Source of the DNA: Natronohydrobacter sp.
Lineage (GTDB): Bacteria; Pseudomonadota; Alphaproteobacteria; Rhodobacterales; Rhodobacteraceae
Assembly (NCBI GenBank): GCA_007123015.1
Contig: SKSL01000180.1
Coordinates: 1 to 5,276 of the forward strand
Direction of reading: 5' to 3'
Length of the DNA stretch: 5,276 nt
Shown here: positions 5,083 through 5,276 of the stretch, one piece after another
Layout: every line of letters begins with the position of its first letter
Numbering within the stretch: the stretch's first letter is position 1
Program-made: the position numbers and the translations under genes
Notes under the pieces: model-generated
What the model saw: only the letters and a program-made list of their open reading frames with translations
Databases searched by the model: none
Told to the model about the DNA's origin: nothing

Positions 5083-5276
5083 GATGCAGGCCGACACGGT
5101 CGGGGTGATCCTGGCCGGCGGCAAGGGGCTGCGCTTCGGCTCGGATCTGCCCAAACAGTTCCACAATCTGGCCGGGCGGATGATCGTGGAATACGCGCTT
5201 GAAACCTTTCTGCACCACCCCCGCATCGGTGCGGTGATCCTGGTCCATGGTCCGGGCTGTGATGACCAGATCGCAA
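5063..5276 (+). CDS. IspD/TarI-family cytidylyltransferase, 5' part
   Basis: The first 71 codons of a gene that continues past the right edge. Residues 13-33 hold the CTP-binding signature: a VGVILAGGKGLRFG strand-loop, then SDLPKQF with Lys31. A GRMIVEYALETF helix (38-49) follows, and then the IGAVILVHGP strand. This is the IspD/TarI fold that joins CTP to an alditol phosphate, releasing pyrophosphate. IspD acts on methylerythritol 4-phosphate; TarI and Bcs1 act on ribitol 5-phosphate. The AGG loop, rather than the AAG typical of IspD, and the position next to CDP-alditol transferase modules favour a CDP-ribitol-type enzyme over isoprenoid synthesis. This is inference, and the specificity-determining C-terminal part is not in the window; a fused reductase domain as in Bcs1 cannot be excluded. 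The gene overlaps the upstream one by 20 bases in the +1 frame. Confidence 0.88.
   Translation, partial: MNDKPLEMQADTVGVILAGGKGLRFGSDLPKQFHNLAGRMIVEYALETFLHHPRIGAVILVHGPGCDDQIA

Noticed and set aside
1..5276. CRISPR arrays, tRNA or rRNA genes, insertion-sequence ends or attachment sites
   Set aside because: No regularly spaced repeats, no tRNA-like cloverleaf or rRNA segment, and no transposase or terminal repeat were seen on either strand.

Overview
The window looks like part of a surface-polysaccharide locus from a high-GC Gram-negative bacterium, most likely an alphaproteobacterium of the Rhodobacter/Paracoccus type. This rests on strongly GC-biased third codon positions in the coding part, AAGGA-type ribosome binding sites, and the style of the proteins. 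The placement is inferred; no marker gene is present.

Layout. Bases 2-106 carry the last 34 codons of an unrelated upstream gene, on the plus strand. Bases 107-765 (659 bases) hold no convincing gene. They are visibly poorer in GC than the coding part and contain several hairpins and dyads. Bases 766-5082 encode one very large protein of 1438 residues. From residue 5063 of the window to its right edge runs the 5' part of a nucleotidyltransferase gene, which overlaps the large gene by 20 bases.

The large protein appears to be a five-part fusion. In order: (1) a CDP-alditol phosphotransferase module of the TagB/TagF type with a shortened N-terminal lobe; (2) an alpha-helical TPR-like stretch; (3) a weakly recognisable LicD/fukutin-like region that seems to have lost its catalytic acidic residues; (4) a second, better preserved TagF-type module with a GHGDS motif; (5) a complete glycerophosphodiester phosphodiesterase (GDPD) domain with all expected catalytic residues. 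No signal peptide or membrane segment is visible, so it is probably cytoplasmic or peripheral on the inner membrane.

The overlapping downstream gene starts with the CTP-binding signature of the IspD/TarI family (AGGKGLRFG...PKQF). Together the two genes suggest a small pathway: the cytidylyltransferase makes a CDP-alditol (CDP-ribitol or CDP-glycerol), the two transferase modules put alditol-phosphate units onto a lipid-linked glycan, and the GDPD domain trims, edits or recycles phosphodiesters. The family assignments of modules 1, 4 and 5 and of the downstream gene come from motifs visible in the sequence. The LicD-like call, the polymer identity and the role of the GDPD domain are inference.
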